NCBI GenBank assembly: GCA_029204225.1
Contig: CM055101.1
Coordinates: 63,120,171-63,184,170, forward strand
Direction of reading: 5' to 3'
Origin: Diphasiastrum complanatum
Lineage: Eukaryota > Streptophyta > Lycopodiopsida > Lycopodiales > Lycopodiaceae
Length of the DNA stretch: 64,000 nt
A program made the translations under genes and the position numbers. This document shows, one piece after another, positions 1-12,040 of this stretch. The notes beneath the pieces were generated by a model that was given only the letters and a program-made list of their open reading frames with translations, was not told the origin of the DNA and searched no databases. The first letter of the stretch is position 1. Each line of letters starts with the position of its first letter.

Positions 1-2277
1 TGCAAACGTTTCGAGATGCTGTGAAAAATGACTACTACTTTCAAATGTACTATGATGACTTGCCGATTTGGGGGTTTATTGGTAAAACAGATGCTAAAGA
101 AAGCAAATTTTCGCTCTTTACACATGTCCATTTCGACATTTTTTATAATGGTGACCGAGTGATTGAGATAAATGTGGGGGCAGATCCTGCTTATGCTGTG
201 GACATCACTGATGATAAGGAGACAGAGGTAGAGTTTACCTACTCGGCAAAGTGGAAGGAAGTTGAGAAGCCATTTGAACGTCGTATGGAAAAGTATTCCA
301 AGTACTCTTTTCTTCCCCAGCACTTAGAGATCCATTGGTTTTCTATCATCAACTCTTGTGTCACAGTACTGCTTCTGACAGGATTTTTGGCAACAATACT
401 CCTACGCGTATTGAAGAATGACTTTGTCAAGTGAGTTCGCTTCTTGATCCTTTGCTTCTAGTGTAGCAATAATGGATCAATGTGTCTCCTGCAAAGCTTT
501 TCACAAGAACTTAGTTACACGCACTTAAAATTTTTGTAGATCACTGACATTCTTAAAGTTTCCTTTAGTTTTCTGCTTCATGTTAAGCTTCTAGTTCTAA
601 TAAGCTTGGCTCCTTTAGAATACAGGCTGTGGACATGTTTTCTAGCAGCTAGATCTTGATTGACCTTCTGAATATGAGTTTTTTGGTCTGATCCTTACGC
701 TTTTAACATTCATGTTGGTTTAGATACTCTCGTGATGACGAGACGCCTGAAGAACAAGAGGAAACTGGCTGGAAGTACATTCATGGGGATGTGTTTAGAT
801 ATCCTCCACATAAGTCATTGTTTTCAGCAGTACTTGGATGTGGGACTCAGCTTCTGGCTCTGTAAGTAGCAAAACCTTCACTATTCCAGTTTCTATCTGT
901 TGCTTGGCTAGGAAACTCTTTGTAAGTGCGATATTCTAACACAGGTCTTGCATCTTTGCATACAGTGCTGTATTTATTTTCATGCTTGCACTCGTTGGTG
1001 TCTTCTATCCATATAATCGGGGTGCTCTATATACTGCACTTGTTGTCATATATGCTTTAACATCTGGCATAGCTGGCTATACTGCCTCTTCTTTCTACAA
1101 ACAACTCGAGGGGCAAAATTGGGTAAGTGTTCATCAAAAGTGGTTGAAGGTTACTACGTTTTCTATGTTATTTTTGTTGTTGTTTGAAACGGAGGCTGAA
1201 TTGCTTGATACTGTGCAGGTACGGAATGTGCTTTTGACAGGCTTCTTATTTTGTGGACCTTTGTTTCTGACGTTTGCATTCCTCAATACTGTTGCTATAG
1301 TATATAACTCCACCGCAGCCCTCCCTTTCGGCACTATTATGGTGATTATTCTTATTTGGACTCTTGTTACCTCACCTCTACTAGTGTTGGGTGGAATTGC
1401 TGGAAAAAACAGCAAGGTGGAGTTTCAAGCACCATGTCGCACTACCAAATATCCCAGGGAAATTCCACAGCTGCCATGGTACAGACATACCATTCCCCAG
1501 ATGGCTATGGCAGGGTTTCTTCCCTTCAGTGCCATATACATTGAGTTGTATTATATTTTTGCAAGTGTATGGGGACACAAGGTTTACACAATCTACAGTA
1601 TCCTATTTATCGTCTTCATCATCCTCATCATCGTTACGGCATTTATCACTATTGCCATGACGTATTTCCAGCTGGCCGTAGAAGATCATGAATGGTGGTG
1701 GAGGTACCTATTATCTCTATAATTGTTGAAACAGCGCCACTTGATTGTTATCATCATTCTAGATCTTGCTTGTCTGCTCTATTTCGTGATCCTAGGTAAA
1801 AAAAAATTTGGGATAATGGAAGGAACTTCTCTTGAAAATGCTGACTTCAAGGAACTTCCCACTAGCTACAGGATACTAATTTTCATATTCTTGCAGTTAT
1901 GAAGAAGTTGTGTGAAGTTTCAACTTTCAATAATTCATTGAACTTCTCATGCTGTTCATTTGAGAACTGTATTGCATAGGCAATATACGATTCAGTTAGT
2001 GGGGACATTGTTAATTTTTTATAGTTAAATCTAGATTGATATTTGTGGTTGTTGCAGGTCAATTGTATGTGGTGGCTCAACAGGAGTTTTTATTTTTGGA
2101 TACTGCTTCTACTATTACCATGCACGATCAGACATGAGTGGTTTCATGCAGACTTCTTTCTTTTTCGGGTATATGGCATGCATATGCTATGGCTTTTTCC
2201 TCATGCTGGGAACAGTTGGATTTCGGGCCTCATTACTGTTCGTTCGTCATATTTACCGGTCAATCAAGTGCGAATAA
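1..2277 (+). CDS. TM9/nonaspanin (EMP70) membrane protein, 3' part of gene
   Basis: Five coding exons are visible: 1-430 (runs in from the left), 724-861, 966-1122, 1219-1703 and 2058-2277, all with GT/AG borders and matching phase. They encode the last 475 residues; the family is usually 590-660 aa, so the N-terminal signal peptide and part of the lumenal domain are missing. Family signatures seen are YYFQMYYDDLPIWGFIG in the lumenal part, then a membrane domain with NRGALYTALVVIYALTSG, APCRTTKYPREIP, MAMAGFLPFSAIYIELYYIF and SDMSGFMQTSFFFGYM. The chain ends RSIKCE, a K-x-E tail of the type known to retain plant TM9 proteins in the Golgi through COPI. Known members are nine-helix Golgi/endosomal proteins linked to membrane-protein sorting and adhesion. 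Intron 3 (1123-1218) is 96 nt with no in-frame stop, so its retention would keep the frame. Family call is secure; subfamily is not. Confidence 0.93.
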
Positions 2278-5035
2278 GGTGTTTATGATGCAAGGTCTCT
2301 TAGTGCGTCTTTCTCAAATGAGTCCAAGCTCTGTTGGATTCTTGGCAAAGTGCTTTTGGATACCATAACAACTGCCATCTCCCATTTGAGTGACCAGATA
2401 ATTGGCGCATGCAGTGTGTGACCTTATAAATGTAACTTGTTACATTGCTTGTTGGGAAGATTTAAAAGGAGATCATGATAAGCAGTTTCTTCTTCCAGCT
2501 ACAATGAACTACTTTGTGAAGCAAGTGCGATGTCATTTAATTGATGATGCAGCGCTGATGAAAGACGTAGTTAATGTTGCAACACTCTTTTTATCTGGCA
2601 CTGAGTAAGAGGTTGTTTTTTGAGATATTAAAGAGTATACAAGTTGTGGCCAAATTGCAGATTCTTTTTTATATTTTTTGGAAAAGATTTCTGCATAGCT
2701 GGATACAGGTTTACCACTTAGGCATGTCCAAACCAGTTTTCTAACATGAAGATTATCATTCATTTTCATTCATTGCTTTAGATTGAATTTAGCTAGTAGA
2801 TGGTTCTCGAATCATGCATGTGTACACCAGTCATTGGATAGCGTGCTCCCTAGTTCTAGCTATCATGAAGGCTGAATTTGCTCCTGTTATCAAAAAGTGA
2901 TAAAAATTCAGCGCAGAGATTTTGTATGTGGATTTGCAAAAGCCATCTGGATTGGAGTGCACTTGGGAGTGAATGTTGTGACTTGGGATGTAGTATCTAA
3001 TCCATTGTACAGTTGGAGTGATGCTGTGAAATTCTGTTCTTTCTCTTGTTTTACTAGGTGTCGTTGGAGTGAGGCTGTGAAATTCTGTTCTTTCTCTTGT
3101 TTTACTAGGTGTCATTCCAGGCTTAATTATTCTATTTTTTTAACAAACTGGCATCATAAAAGATAAGGTTTTCTTTTCTGAATATGCAACTGAACTGAGA
3201 CTCTGTAACCACATATCACTAATGAAGTATCTTTTACCTATTTTTTCATGGTATGGTCTCTTTAACCGATCCCCATGACACATTATTTTTATTTTCTTGC
3301 ATATAGATCTTTCTCTTGCTTCACTTAGCTCTATTATGTCCGATGCCTTAATATACATTTCCCCTTGCATTTTTCTAATCCTTGTTAGTTGCCAGTGCCC
3401 CTCTTGCACACTGTTGCATTGTTGGAATTTTTGTCCAAAACAACTTATTCTTTTTCTAGTGCACATGTGTTTAGAATTTCTCTCCTCATTTTGAGGTTAC
3501 CCCTCACCTTCATTAGCCTTTCGAGCTTCTGTTCCACCTTCAAAAGTGTCCTAAAGGATACTTTTTGGCCTTTGATTTGTAAACTAGTGGCCCATAGGAA
3601 ACTTTGATTTAGTGTTGGAGGTATGATACTTGCTTTAACTAGAAAAACAAGGCTTGGGCCAAAATTTTAGACTCCTATATCACGTCAGGCAGCTACACCT
3701 GTGATGATTGATGACAATTCTTATGCTGGAAAAAAGTCTTGATATCGGAAATATTCACCACACCATTATTTAGCAATTGTGATAAATTGTGGTCTACCTA
3801 ATTAAATTTAGAAACACAACCATCATAAGGAAGCAATCCATAACACATCAATCTTTGTCAATTTTCAAATGCCACATATTGAGTCAAGACGAGCATTATA
3901 GACTCCCCTCATGCTTGACTAGCTGGGAGAGATTCTTTGTAGTTTTTTTGTTCTCCATCCATTGTTTTTTTGGTTTCACTCCTTTTTTAAGCTCTCATTG
4001 CTAGCTAGCATTTGGTTTCTCTTACTTTGCTCCTATTGTCGCTTAATTGGTTAACGCATCATGATTATGATGGCATGAAGTAGGTTACAAAGAAGCAATG
4101 TTGAATGAGTTGTTGTATGTGCGTCAATTAAATGTCTTTTATTATTTTATCTGTTCCATACTATTCATGTTCACCCTCATAATTAGCTTTATGGATCAAT
4201 TTTGCATATTACAAAAGATTTGGAATTTATTGATCTCAATTAACCATGCATCGATATTTGCAACAACCATGACGGCAATCATTAGCGATTTTGGCACTAT
4301 ATTATCAATTGCACGATTCCTAAAAAAATTTGCTTTCAATTTGTGATCATTTGTATTCGTATGCGTTATCACTTCAGCGCGCCCGATGGAACTGCTAAGC
4401 TAGCCTTCCATACTCTCGCGCGCCCATCCACTACCGACAACTCAACATTGATTATACATTGCGATATTGGTTCGGTGTGCCCGACCTGTCATCTGATCAT
4501 TTCGCGATCTCTATGCTTCCAGCATGAATCAATGTCAGAGCTCGTTTAAGTTTCGCTTCGTTTCGTTTTTGTCTACATTTCGTCTCGTTCCGTTTTGTTG
4601 TGTTACAAAGCCTGATTGATCCAACACGAATTATTCTCGAACAAAATAATTCGAGTTTTTGAAAGAGTTTTGTGAATCGTTCGAGAAACCTTTTATCAGT
4701 TTTTCACCAGAGTTTTAGCTGGAATTTGCATTCTCTGAGCGCATTTTTCGCATCAGTTGCTGCTATATTACACTGAAGCACAATAAAATAGCAATTACAA
4801 CCAAAATGATGGCGTAACTGAGAGGCTCAAAATCATTCGTCTCATGGATGAAGCATCAACATAGTATATACCGTCAACAAATTAGGGAATGTTGACGCGG
4901 ACGAGGACGTTGCAAATTCTCTTGCTTCGCATTTTACGTGAAATGGCTTTCTCTCACTTCGCAAATTCTGGGAAGCGCCTGGAACGTTCCTCGTTGAAAA
5001 TAGACGACTGTCGAATTTTTTCTCTCTTCGAGATT
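2278..5035. other. 3' flank of the TM9 gene, otherwise unassigned
   Basis: This probably begins with the 3' UTR; an ATTAAA near 2627 is a possible polyadenylation signal. Beyond it the DNA is AT-rich with no reading frame I recognise. A 51-bp tandem duplication (3012-3113) is listed separately. A short GC-richer patch near 4370-4440 has no identified function. Confidence 0.4.
3012..3113. repeat. 51-bp tandem duplication
   Basis: Two adjacent 51-bp units (3012-3062 and 3063-3113) differ at about one position. Each starts GTTGGAGTGA and ends TTTACTAGGTGTC. The near identity implies a recent local duplication downstream of the TM9 gene. Confidence 0.85.
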
Positions 5036-5219
5036 TTGTGAAAAAGCCGACAGTGCCCTTAAAAATGTGACACTATCCTTTAAAAAGCTGACAGTGCCCT
5101 TAAAACAAGTTAACTTCTTCAAAATAGTTGAAAGGAAGAAGTTTAAGACAATTGTCGCTTTTTGAAAAAAGCCGACACTATCGCAAAAAGCCGACACTGT
5201 GGCATTTCGGGAAAATGCG

Positions 5220-5259
<40 letters not shown>

Positions 5260-5460
5260 AACACTGTCGCAAAAAGTTGAATTTTGTGAACTATGCTAGA
5301 GTGTCGTTTTTTTGATAAAAGTCGACACTGTTGCTTTTTGGGAAAAACCAACACTGTGTTTCTACAGACTGTAGCGACACTTAGAGTATTTCTGCAAACT
5401 ATTGCGACACTCAATGTATTTCTGCAGACTGTTGAAAAATTAATGTAAATCTGTAGACTT
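5036..5460. repeat. Degenerate GACACTGTCGC-type repeat field with a 38-A run and a 30-bp tandem array
   Basis: Words close to GCCGACACTGTCGC recur in both orientations at about 5046, 5086, 5170, 5187, 5260, 5315, 5325 and 5350. A run of 38 A lies at 5220-5257. At 5359-5456 a 30-bp unit starting TTTCTGCAGACTGT repeats about 3.3 times (starts 5359, 5389, 5419, about 5448). Any apparent protein across this stretch is low-complexity translation of the repeats. It lies beside the truncated end of a Copia fossil and may be a decayed repeat of its own. Confidence 0.6.
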
Positions 5461-5479
5461 GTTCTAAATGCTAGTTCTT

Positions 5480-6470
5480 GGAAGTCCTTGAAGATGGCCA
5501 AGTCTTCAATGACTTCAGGTAATTGAACTTAACATCTGAACTTGAAATTATGAGAGGATTGGTTGACAAGATAAACGTATCATCTGCGTAAAGAGCTATG
5601 TGAACTGAATTGGTGCCTATATGCTTCAAATAAACATTACAGTTAGCTGAATTGTTTGTAAATCCCAATTGAATGAGATAAGAGTTGATTCTATCGAACC
5701 ATACTCTTGCGTCCTGTTTCAGACCATAGATTGCTTTGTGCAGCTTGCACACTTTGTGCTCTTGGCCTTTGACTTCGAATCCTTCCAGTTGGAAGGTATA
5801 CAGCTCCTCTTCAATGTTGTCGTTGAGAAATGTTGCCTTGACATCCATTTGGTGTATTTTGAGGTCTTCTACGGCTGCTAACGCAATCAGAGTCCTGATT
5901 GACATTTTGACGATAGGATAGAAAATTTCTTGATAATCCACTCCTTGGACTTAAGTGAATCCTTTAGCCACCAGCCGTGCTTTCCATTTAGCAATGGAAC
6001 CATCAGAGTTGATCTTCTTCTTGAAGATCCACTTGTTGTCGATAACTCTCTTGTGAATGGGGAAGTCAACTAGTGTCCAAGTCTGGTTCGTCAAAAGTGA
6101 GTTGTACTCGCTTTCCATAGCTTCTTGCCACTTCACAGCATTCTTGGAGTTAGTTGCTTTGGCTAGGCTCTTTGGTTCTTCTGATGAAGTCCAGAATGAT
6201 TGAGGTGTGTACCTCTCAATAATTGTCTGAGTCCGTGAGGATCTACGGACGTTTGGTTGACCAGGATGCAATGATGCTTCTTCTTGAATTTCTCCAGATC
6301 TGCTTGGGTAGCTTGGTCTGGTCTGATGACAGGTACTGTCGACTGCTCAGCTTCTGTAGCTGCAGATTTTGTAGAAGGAACATCATCGTTGGAAGAATCC
6401 ATGCTACGTTGCTTAGCTTGATCATGGGCTTGTTTAATGCTACGCTTAGCATGTTCTGCCTTCTGATTTA
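5480..6470 (-). mobile_element. Ty1/Copia retrotransposon fossil, reverse-transcriptase portion
   Basis: Minus-strand translation shows Copia pol signatures: a segment around TWTLVDFPIHKRVIDNKWIF upstream of the polymerase, then QMDVKATFLN, IYGLKQDARVWFDRI and the active-site box YADD. No LTR or primer-binding site is visible at either side. The piece is broken with several disruptions and looks old. It directly abuts a Ty3/Gypsy piece at about 6475. Confidence 0.85.
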
Positions 6471-6474
6471 GGTC

Positions 6475-6880
6475 TTAGTTTTTTGCTGCTTCAATTTTTT
6501 TCTATTTGAACCCTACTGTTCTGAGCGAACGTGGCTTAAAACCATACATCAGCATAAATGGGTTGTATCCTGTAACTGAATGATTAGTACTATTGTAAGC
6601 AAACTCTCATATCGAAAAATATTCCTCCCAATTAGTCTGTTTTTTGTTGATGTATGCACATAGCATATCCTCTAGCACTTGATTTACTCTTTATGTTTGA
6701 CCTTTCGTCTGTAGTACTCATATTTAATTTGATATGGAGATGATGGAATACTGCCCTCCAAAAATCTCCATCAAACTTACTATCTCAATCGTTGACTATG
6801 CCGAAAGGGAGACCGTATAATTTAAATAGCCCATCTAAAATAACTGACAAACCCGAGACATGCCCTCGAGTATAGCATAA
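6475..6880 (-). mobile_element. Ty3/Gypsy retrotransposon fossil, integrase portion
   Basis: Minus-strand reading across frames gives the usual order of Gypsy integrase motifs: LFKLYGLPFGIV, then a segment like the SKF...FWRALF block, then VNQVLEDMLCAYI, NWEEYF, EFAYN and NPFMLMYGFKPRS. Only part of the integrase region is present. It is broken with many disruptions and old. The element type differs from the adjoining Copia piece, so the two were brought together by insertion or deletion. Confidence 0.75.
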
Positions 6881-9800
6881 CGAAACCAAAATCCACTGTA
6901 CAGTTTACTTTTCTACCAAAGTGGCTACTCGGCTAACCCAAGTAGCCGGCTACAGAACAAAGGCCTAACTTATATGTCAATGGTGGGTCAAGTCTCGGTA
7001 ACAACCAAATACAATAAGCTGACTAATTTTACATTTATTACAATATCACATTTGAAGCTTATACAATTGAATCAGATTGAACATGATTTTTAACTTACTC
7101 ATGGGATACTGATAAAGGTAGCTGACTCATAATCCCACATTCTTTACTTTACCTGCTGAGCCTTATGGATTTAGGTAAAATAAAATATTTTTTCAACATA
7201 TGTACAATTCTTTGTAGTGAGAAACAAATGATTATATTAAAATTTGCTAGATTCTATCAAAGTTCAAGAATCTAATTGTAACTTTTTTAACATAATAAAT
7301 AGAAATGACCGAGCTAGTAAACCATTCTAAAATGTGTAAAATGATTCACCTCAAAGCGGCTACTCCTGAGTAACTCAATGATCACCTTAAATTGCTAATT
7401 TAGCATATGAAGTATGTAGATTACAATTTTGCAAAAAACTGGTTGCATTCAACTTTGAACAAATCGAAAGAATGCTTTCTAAGGGACGGTAAATTCTTTA
7501 CTAGAAATCTTGAAAAGAAACACTATTCTCTTTCACCATTATAAAACTAATCCAACCCCTTAACTTTGCAAGGGAATCTGGTTCATATTCATAAACTTGC
7601 TGAGGGAAATCTTTAGGATGTCAGTATTTCTATCCTTTATTGTGCCATTACACCTACTATGTAGGCTATTTTTAGGTCTTTGAAATTACTGGGAATAGAC
7701 CTAATGATATATTCTCCTAAATCTGAGAGATTTATGGAAGAACTGGTAACTAGGAGCTGTTATGTGCTGACAAGTGAGAAGCACTAAATATGGTGTCCTT
7801 AGCTAGACCAAAAAGCTAATGTTTCAAATCAGCAAATGAGTGATATTGATTTGATTTCAAGTTAGCTAGGGCTACTTATTATTCATCTTGTTTCTTAGTT
7901 AGGTATTCCTCATTGACATCTGCCTCTCACTAGAGAAAAATGAAGTTTCCTCTAAAAAAGATTGCCAAACTGCAAACTTCACACGTGGCATTACACAAGG
8001 GACGGCCCAGCCCTTCTCGAGCCTTCCGCCCTGGTTGGCAGGGACTTCGCTAGCAATCTTGATCCAGTCACTAGCCCATGGGCTATAGAGCATTGATCAA
8101 TTTCATAGTTGCAATTTGCTGCTCTCAGTTGCAAGATGTTCATGGTTCCTACGGCCACTTTGAGTTCTTTTCAAGTCAAAAAGGACCTTGTGTGTCCAAG
8201 ACTATTACCTGTGACGTCCTCTTGCATAATTCTTTGTATCAAAGACTGCTCTTTCAGATTTCCACGGAGACTTTCTGACTATTATTGGCTAGTACATTTA
8301 TACTACTTCGAAGTTTGAGGCATAAAATTACATTCTAGCTGATCTCATGGGTTTGTTTTCTATCAATTGTCACTATCCCCACAATAACTATAGCCTTTAG
8401 CTCACCATCACGTCCCAATCCTCCTGTGCCTCTGAGTCGGTGCTATTGCAAAAGTTGTAGCATGTTGTGTGAAATCTGTATCAAATTAGGACTAATCGCA
8501 GCGAACCAAAAATCTCCTGTCTGGTCTTCTATACTATATCTGCAAGCCAACATTTGATAGCACAGTGTGTATGTTTTTTAGACAAGTGACAAGCTACTTA
8601 TCTGACTTTGTCCTCTCTACTTCTTGATCCTCAATCGATCTCTTGTTAGGTGTTCTTAATGGGTGCTATGGCTCAATTCACCTCTTGATGGCTGGCTGCT
8701 TTTGTGGCAAACAATCCTGACTGACCTCTGTTTGGAACTTTGTTGTATCGCTCTCCTCCTCCATTCTTGAGAGACACTTGTCATGACAAACAAAAACTTA
8801 CTTCCAGCTGGTTCCCATTCTTTTAGGGAAATGACAAAATTCTTAAAAGACTTCTAAGAAATGTGCATTTAAAAAAAAATTTCACTCTTGTAGCTTGTAC
8901 TGTTGTCGTCTCTTCACAAAGGGATTGCATCTGCAATATGCATTTAATCATTAAGTTGCCTCCTTTCATTTGTCAATTAAGATCTACTTTTTCAAGTACA
9001 ACTGTGTTGACAAATTCTTTCATTCATATAGCTTTGTAGCTTTTTTACGTCGTTAACTGCCAGGGCCATCAATATGTGTGTGCCGCAATCACCTGAGCAT
9101 AAGTACGAGATAGAGTGTGACTTCTTCTCCCTTGACATGTAAGCAAGAATTTCTTCACTTAACGTGATTCTGAAGGCTTGATCTCTGATCATGTAACCAA
9201 TTCCTAAAGCCTAATTTTACATCAAGCTGAAAATTCTTTCCTTCGGGCTTCTTAGCCTTTTGATGTAAAGCATCCTTAAAGAGCCAGCCACGATTCATAG
9301 AATCAGTGTCCTGGTGACTGCATGGAGTAGAGCCTTGACACGCTATGTGGGCCAAGAAGACAAATTTGAGAGCGCTATAACAGAACAGCAATAACAAATC
9401 ATCAAGCAAGAGTATGGAAAGCTCATCCAGAGAGGAAAACTCCCCATGTAATCAGCAAAAACTTCGAAGTAGACATCAGTGTGTAGAGAAGACATGTCCG
9501 ATGTGTATTCTTGTAGCTACTTGTCAGTAGGATCTCTATTCTAATCAAAAGATCTATTACTTTTCAATTTAGCTTTTGTATTTTCTGATGGCTTTGACTC
9601 TCTAACTACATACTTTTGGAAAATCTTTTGAACTACAGTGTTATTACTACATTTCCAACAGTAACTATAGAGGGGAGAAAGGTTGTTGACTCTCACGCCA
9701 TGAAGTCGAAAAGGTGCTGCTTCATTGGAGGTCTAGCATTTGACATATCTTCATGAACAATTTTGCTCTCTGTAGTTGTACCATCTATGATGTAAGAAGC

Positions 9801-10752
9801 TATCAAAAACCTTAGTTGCATCGTAGAAATTCAGTTTGTTGTCAAAGGATTGAGATCCCCCTGGTTTGTCCGCCCTTCCTGGAGCAGATATTTTATTATT
9901 TTAAGGCTATGAGGTTGTGCTCTTGACAACCAGCAAAACTTCTAGGCACCCTGTTTTTTCAAGCTAGTACATGCAGAATAGAGATAAAGCACTAGTCTAT
10001 CTTGAGCAGATTACATTCCAACGCATTGTGTGCCCTTCTTACTTTCAAAATGGAATCAAATTGCCGTTGACTTTCTCTAGATGGGGAATCCTCATTTGTG
10101 AAATAAAATTCTTGTGTGGTATTGCTAGGATTAACACATGATATAAAAGAAGGCAGACCGTAACTCATTTGGGACATATCCTCAGATTGAAACAGTATAC
10201 TGGAGTTTATTAGTTCATTTCAGATCATTCCTGGGACAGTACCAAGTAGATTTAGCTTTTGCCATTCTCAGCTGCTAAATGTAGTTGCTGCAAAATTTTA
10301 ACGTTGTATACATTTCTACTTGATCACTCAAGGAGGTACAAAACGGACAGTTTATCATTTCACTAGAAACCCAAGCATTGGCACCCAAAGAATTTGAATG
10401 GGAAGCTTTGTTCTGATTCACAGTATAAATCTTTACAATCTGCAGACCAATGCCAAGAATAAGCATGTGCAATGATCTATGATGAAAATCGCAACTGCAG
10501 AGTTGCAGCCACTGTTCAGTATGCGCTCGTTTCTTAAATTTTGTCATGGTTGCATAAATTGCAGAATTTTACAGCGACAGTTTTTGAGGATGTTTGAATC
10601 TATCTGTTAAGGATGAAAAGTTCTAAAACTCCTCTGCATTATTTACAGATGTCCGTTCAGCGTTCAGCAAAATCTAATATCAAAAATGGGCTTGGTAGCA
10701 CGTAATATCGCATCAACATAAGGATTTTTGGAGACGAGGAGTTCTGTACAGC
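6881..10752. other. Unassigned flank downstream of the dihydroxyacetone kinase gene
   Basis: AT-rich DNA. The part nearest 10752 should hold the kinase 3' UTR on the minus strand. Between about 7900 and 10550 the minus strand has several short open stretches with protein-like composition (for example 10177-9992, 9409-9155 and 9192-8992), but no known domain, and I could not connect them by convincing splice sites. They could be a decayed gene or an unknown transposon. No terminal repeats were seen. Confidence 0.3.
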
Positions 10753-11981
10753 TTAATGTTGATCTGCTGCTACCGCCCCTATGACTGCCCTTAGCCAAGC
10801 TGCTGCCGCCATTGCACCAGGATCTGGAACGTTTGCAAGAATTTCAGGAGGTATGTAGCTTGATCGACCAGCCTGAACAGAACCCAATACGAATGACGAG
10901 ACTACTTTGCTTGCACAAAATTGATAACATTACGGAAGGAAAGTTGAAAGAAATGAATGCCTCTATGCTGAATTCCTAAAATCGTGATTCTATAGCAGCA
11001 TTGGCAAAGTTGAAATCTAGGTGTGAGCAAATAAGTCAAAAATTGAATTCTATCCTATTTTTCTGGCATTAAATGATATCAGGCAATGACATGAGTAATA
11101 ATTTCAAGCATTAGGTATCTAAAAGTGGGAAAAGAGGTTCGAGTATCTTTCGAGATGTGAAAAACACTTTTTTTGAGAATAATGCTAATACCTGAATAAA
11201 ATACATTTTCAAATAAACAACCAGCTAGAAAGTTTTAAAGTGCCAACTCCTGGAAACTAGCATGAACTTGTATCCTTGCTCACAGAATCTGCACTGATGA
11301 CTTGCATTAACGGATACAAAATGCATATGACATTGGATCCAGTGATGTCTTTTAAAATTTCAATTTACTCACAACAGAATATTCATTAACAAGAGTAAGC
11401 AACTGTTGGCAACTAATGTCTACTTTATGTACTATGTTATATATTAATCCCATGGCTAAAAGTCTATATTGTTATGTATTATAGCCTATTGGGTTAGACT
11501 GTGGCCCAAAATATATATAGGTCAGTCTTATGATGTCAGTCAGTGCCTTCTGAGTTCAGGCCGTCACCTGTGACCCACATACTTGTACGACGAGTCATTA
11601 ATGGTGGTATGGTAGTGCAGAGCTACTCATGGGGATGATAGGTTGGTGGACCCTTGGTCAAAAGTTTAAGGTCATAGTAGTGGGGATTGTGGCATAGGTG
11701 AGGCACTTTGGAGACATAGTTGATAGTCCAACTAGATAAGCGTCATTATTGTCCTTTGCTTGGTCTCATTAATCAACTTTCTCGTGCATTCATAGTCCAT
11801 CACTGTGTGAATGTTTGTTTGTATCTTTTGTAAGATAAGTAGCAGAGCAATGAGCATAATACATAGGCCTGAGTTGCAGCGGATCGCAATCCGCTGCAAC
11901 GGCGATCCGGGTCGCAAAAAAATTTGCAATTTCTTTTATGTGGGCCGCAAGCAGGCAGCTTGCGGCCCACAGACAAAAATT

Positions 11982-12040
<59 letters not shown>

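Noticed and set aside
982-1722. A single 246-aa open frame in the TM9 gene
   Set aside because: It combines exons 3 and 4 with the in-frame intron 3. The family alignment (NW directly followed by VRNVLLTG) shows that the intron is normally removed.
5178-5501. Phe-rich frames and a decapeptide repeat (CRNTLSVATV type) on the minus strand
   Set aside because: They come from the 38-A run and the 30-bp tandem array, not from a protein-coding gene.
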